Assembly: GCA_023250675.1 (NCBI GenBank)
Contig: JAHFAE010000017.1
Location: 1-40,338, forward strand
Direction: 5' to 3'
From: Oligoflexia bacterium
Lineage (GTDB): Bacteria > Bdellovibrionota > Bdellovibrionia > JABDDW01
Length of the DNA stretch: 40,338 nt
The notes under the pieces were generated by a model. That model did no database searches and had not been told where the DNA came from. It worked only from the letters and a program-made list of their open reading frames with translations. Shown here piece after piece: positions 39,604-40,338 of this stretch (the stretch's first letter is position 1; the number at the start of each line of letters is the position of its first letter). The position numbers and the translations under genes were made by a program.

Positions 39604-39968
39604 AGCGCACCTTCCAATAAAGCATGTTTAATGCCACGGAATATGATTCGGAAATTCAAGGAGTTACGATGGAAATTGCAGTTAGAAATCGTAGAAACTT
39701 TTGTCAAGTTTCATAACGGGGATCTTAAAAAGTAGGCTAAGTACTCGAGTTGCTTGATTCACTCTTAAAAGTGGCAACTTGTTGGTTTGGTGATCAGTGT
39801 TTAGACAATCAAGTTTTTACCGGAATTTGTAGAATTGCATAGGAATAGACATGCCAATATCAGAATAGCGGTGATGTTTGCCTGTGGCCCTGGAGCCGAA
39901 AACAATCTGATTTTGACATATTTACTAAAACTGTAGTTGAGCCTACTTTTGAAAGAAAAAATCAATAA
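39604..39968. other. Gene-free stretch between the surface-protein operon and its paralogue
   Basis: No convincing gene. On the plus strand AAGGAG at about 39659-39664 precedes an ATG that opens only 15 codons, and a 30-codon frame (39643-39735) ends at a TAG; neither resembles a known protein. No strong hairpin with a T-run was seen, so no terminator can be placed for the truncated gene at the right edge. The promoter of the operon starting at 39603 should lie here. Confidence 0.45.
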
Positions 39969-40338
39969 TCAATAGTTTAAGTAAATGACCTGCCCATCCT
40001 GCATAAATGTGAGAGCAAATGGAACCGTGATTCCGTCTTTTGAAACTGTTCCAGAGTACGCATTAAATGGAATGTTATCAGCAGTAAAACAACCATCGGC
40101 ACCTGTCATTACAGGGTTTGAGCCACCTGGCGCAATTATGGCGCTCGGTACTGGATACCCCTGATATGTTATACAAACACTGACTCGGCCTGAAGTTGGA
40201 ACCGGAGTTGGCACTGCCGTCGGCGTAGAAGCTACGGGCGTACCATTGTCTGTAGGTGAATCGTCGATTGTGGGGTTCGCTCTATAATAGTAGACCCCTT
40301 CTACAAAATTATTAAAAAATATCTCTGTAACATCAGAG
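39969..40338 (-). CDS. Exported-protein paralogue, C-terminal part only (gene runs off the right edge)
   Basis: The frame is open from the window edge to the stop at 39969, giving about 123 C-terminal residues. After about 40 residues of Thr/Pro/Val-rich linker (TPVASTPTAVPTPVPTSG) comes a domain of about 73 residues (VSVCITYQGYPV to the C-terminus) that is very similar to the C-terminal domain of the 366-aa protein of the neighbouring operon, including both Cys, DNIPF, YSGTVSKD and ITVPF. A GTG at 40214 could be mistaken for a start but lies in the linker. Same strand as the operon at 36203-39603, separated by about 365 bp. Confidence 0.75.
   Translation of the reverse strand, partial: SDVTEIFFNNFVEGVYYYRANPTIDDSPTDNGTPVASTPTAVPTPVPTSGRVSVCITYQGYPVPSAIIAPGGSNPVMTGADGCFTADNIPFNAYSGTVSKDGITVPFALTFMQDGQVIYLNY

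Noticed and set aside
39643-39735. 30-codon plus-strand frame, and a 15-codon frame with AAGGAG before its ATG
   Set aside because: Both are very short, overlap in different frames and match nothing known; the AAGGAG is probably chance in A/G-rich DNA.
1-40338. Mobile elements, prophage, CRISPR array, toxin-antitoxin or defence cassette
   Set aside because: No transposase, integrase, terminal inverted repeats, regularly spaced repeat array, or recognisable toxin or defence domains were seen; the only direct-repeat pair is the 18-bp one around the MarR-like gene.

Overview
The window looks like chromosomal DNA from a Gram-negative, Bdellovibrionota-like (delta-proteobacterial) organism. This is inferred from gene content and style, not from a marker gene: moderate GC, tightly packed genes that often overlap by a few bases, many Sec-exported hydrolases and surface proteins, an outer-membrane barrel protein, and the prs-rplY-pth-ychF cluster common in delta-proteobacteria. 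No rRNA, tRNA, CRISPR array, transposase or phage gene was seen.

Layout. 1-3360 (minus): a truncated HExxH metalloprotease lipoprotein, a MarR-like regulator bracketed by an 18-bp direct repeat, a membrane-anchored FTP/PepSY propeptide-type protein and a PlsC-like acyltransferase. 3402-5612 (plus): glycerol kinase and a MarC-family membrane protein. 5596-6969 (minus): radA. 7009-12621 (plus): a lytic transglycosylase followed by an oligopeptide-type ABC importer (binding protein plus two permeases, no ATPase). 12622-13024: no protein gene, but a strongly self-complementary segment behind a plausible promoter, a candidate structured RNA. 13025-17021 (minus): a small secreted protein, then ychF, pth, rplY and prs in a housekeeping operon. 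17080-23017 (minus): an exported hydrolase island with two paralogous 5'-nucleotidases, a clostripain-like protease and an Amidase_3 cell-wall amidase. 23099-25693 (plus): a three-domain fusion of acyl-adenylating enzyme, acyl carrier domain and PlsC acyltransferase. 25668-28263 (minus): a TMTC-like membrane TPR protein and an NAD-dependent epimerase. 28331-29305 (plus): an ornithine-cyclodeaminase-family enzyme. 29306-32923 (plus): a structured leader candidate, an unrecognised 594-aa exported protein, an M14 carboxypeptidase, and an unusual exported protein made of five C-x20-C repeats. 32911-36012: a barrel-like outer-membrane protein, a GYF_2-type single-pass protein and a small exported protein. 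36203-40338 (minus): an operon of poorly recognised exported or membrane proteins, one apparently frameshifted, then a truncated gene sharing its C-terminal domain with a gene of the operon.

How it may fit together. Much of the non-housekeeping content faces outward: metalloprotease, transglycosylase, amidase, clostripain, nucleotidases, carboxypeptidase and a peptide importer. This suits an organism that digests external peptides, cell wall and nucleotides and takes up the products; a predatory lifestyle is an inference. The least explained pieces are the 36203-40338 surface-protein locus, the C-x20-C repeat protein, the two candidate structured RNAs (about 12854-13022 and 29461-29560), the acyl-synthetase/ACP/PlsC fusion, and a recurring arrangement where a -10-like box lies 5 to 10 bp before the start codon, suggesting leaderless or near-leaderless mRNAs.
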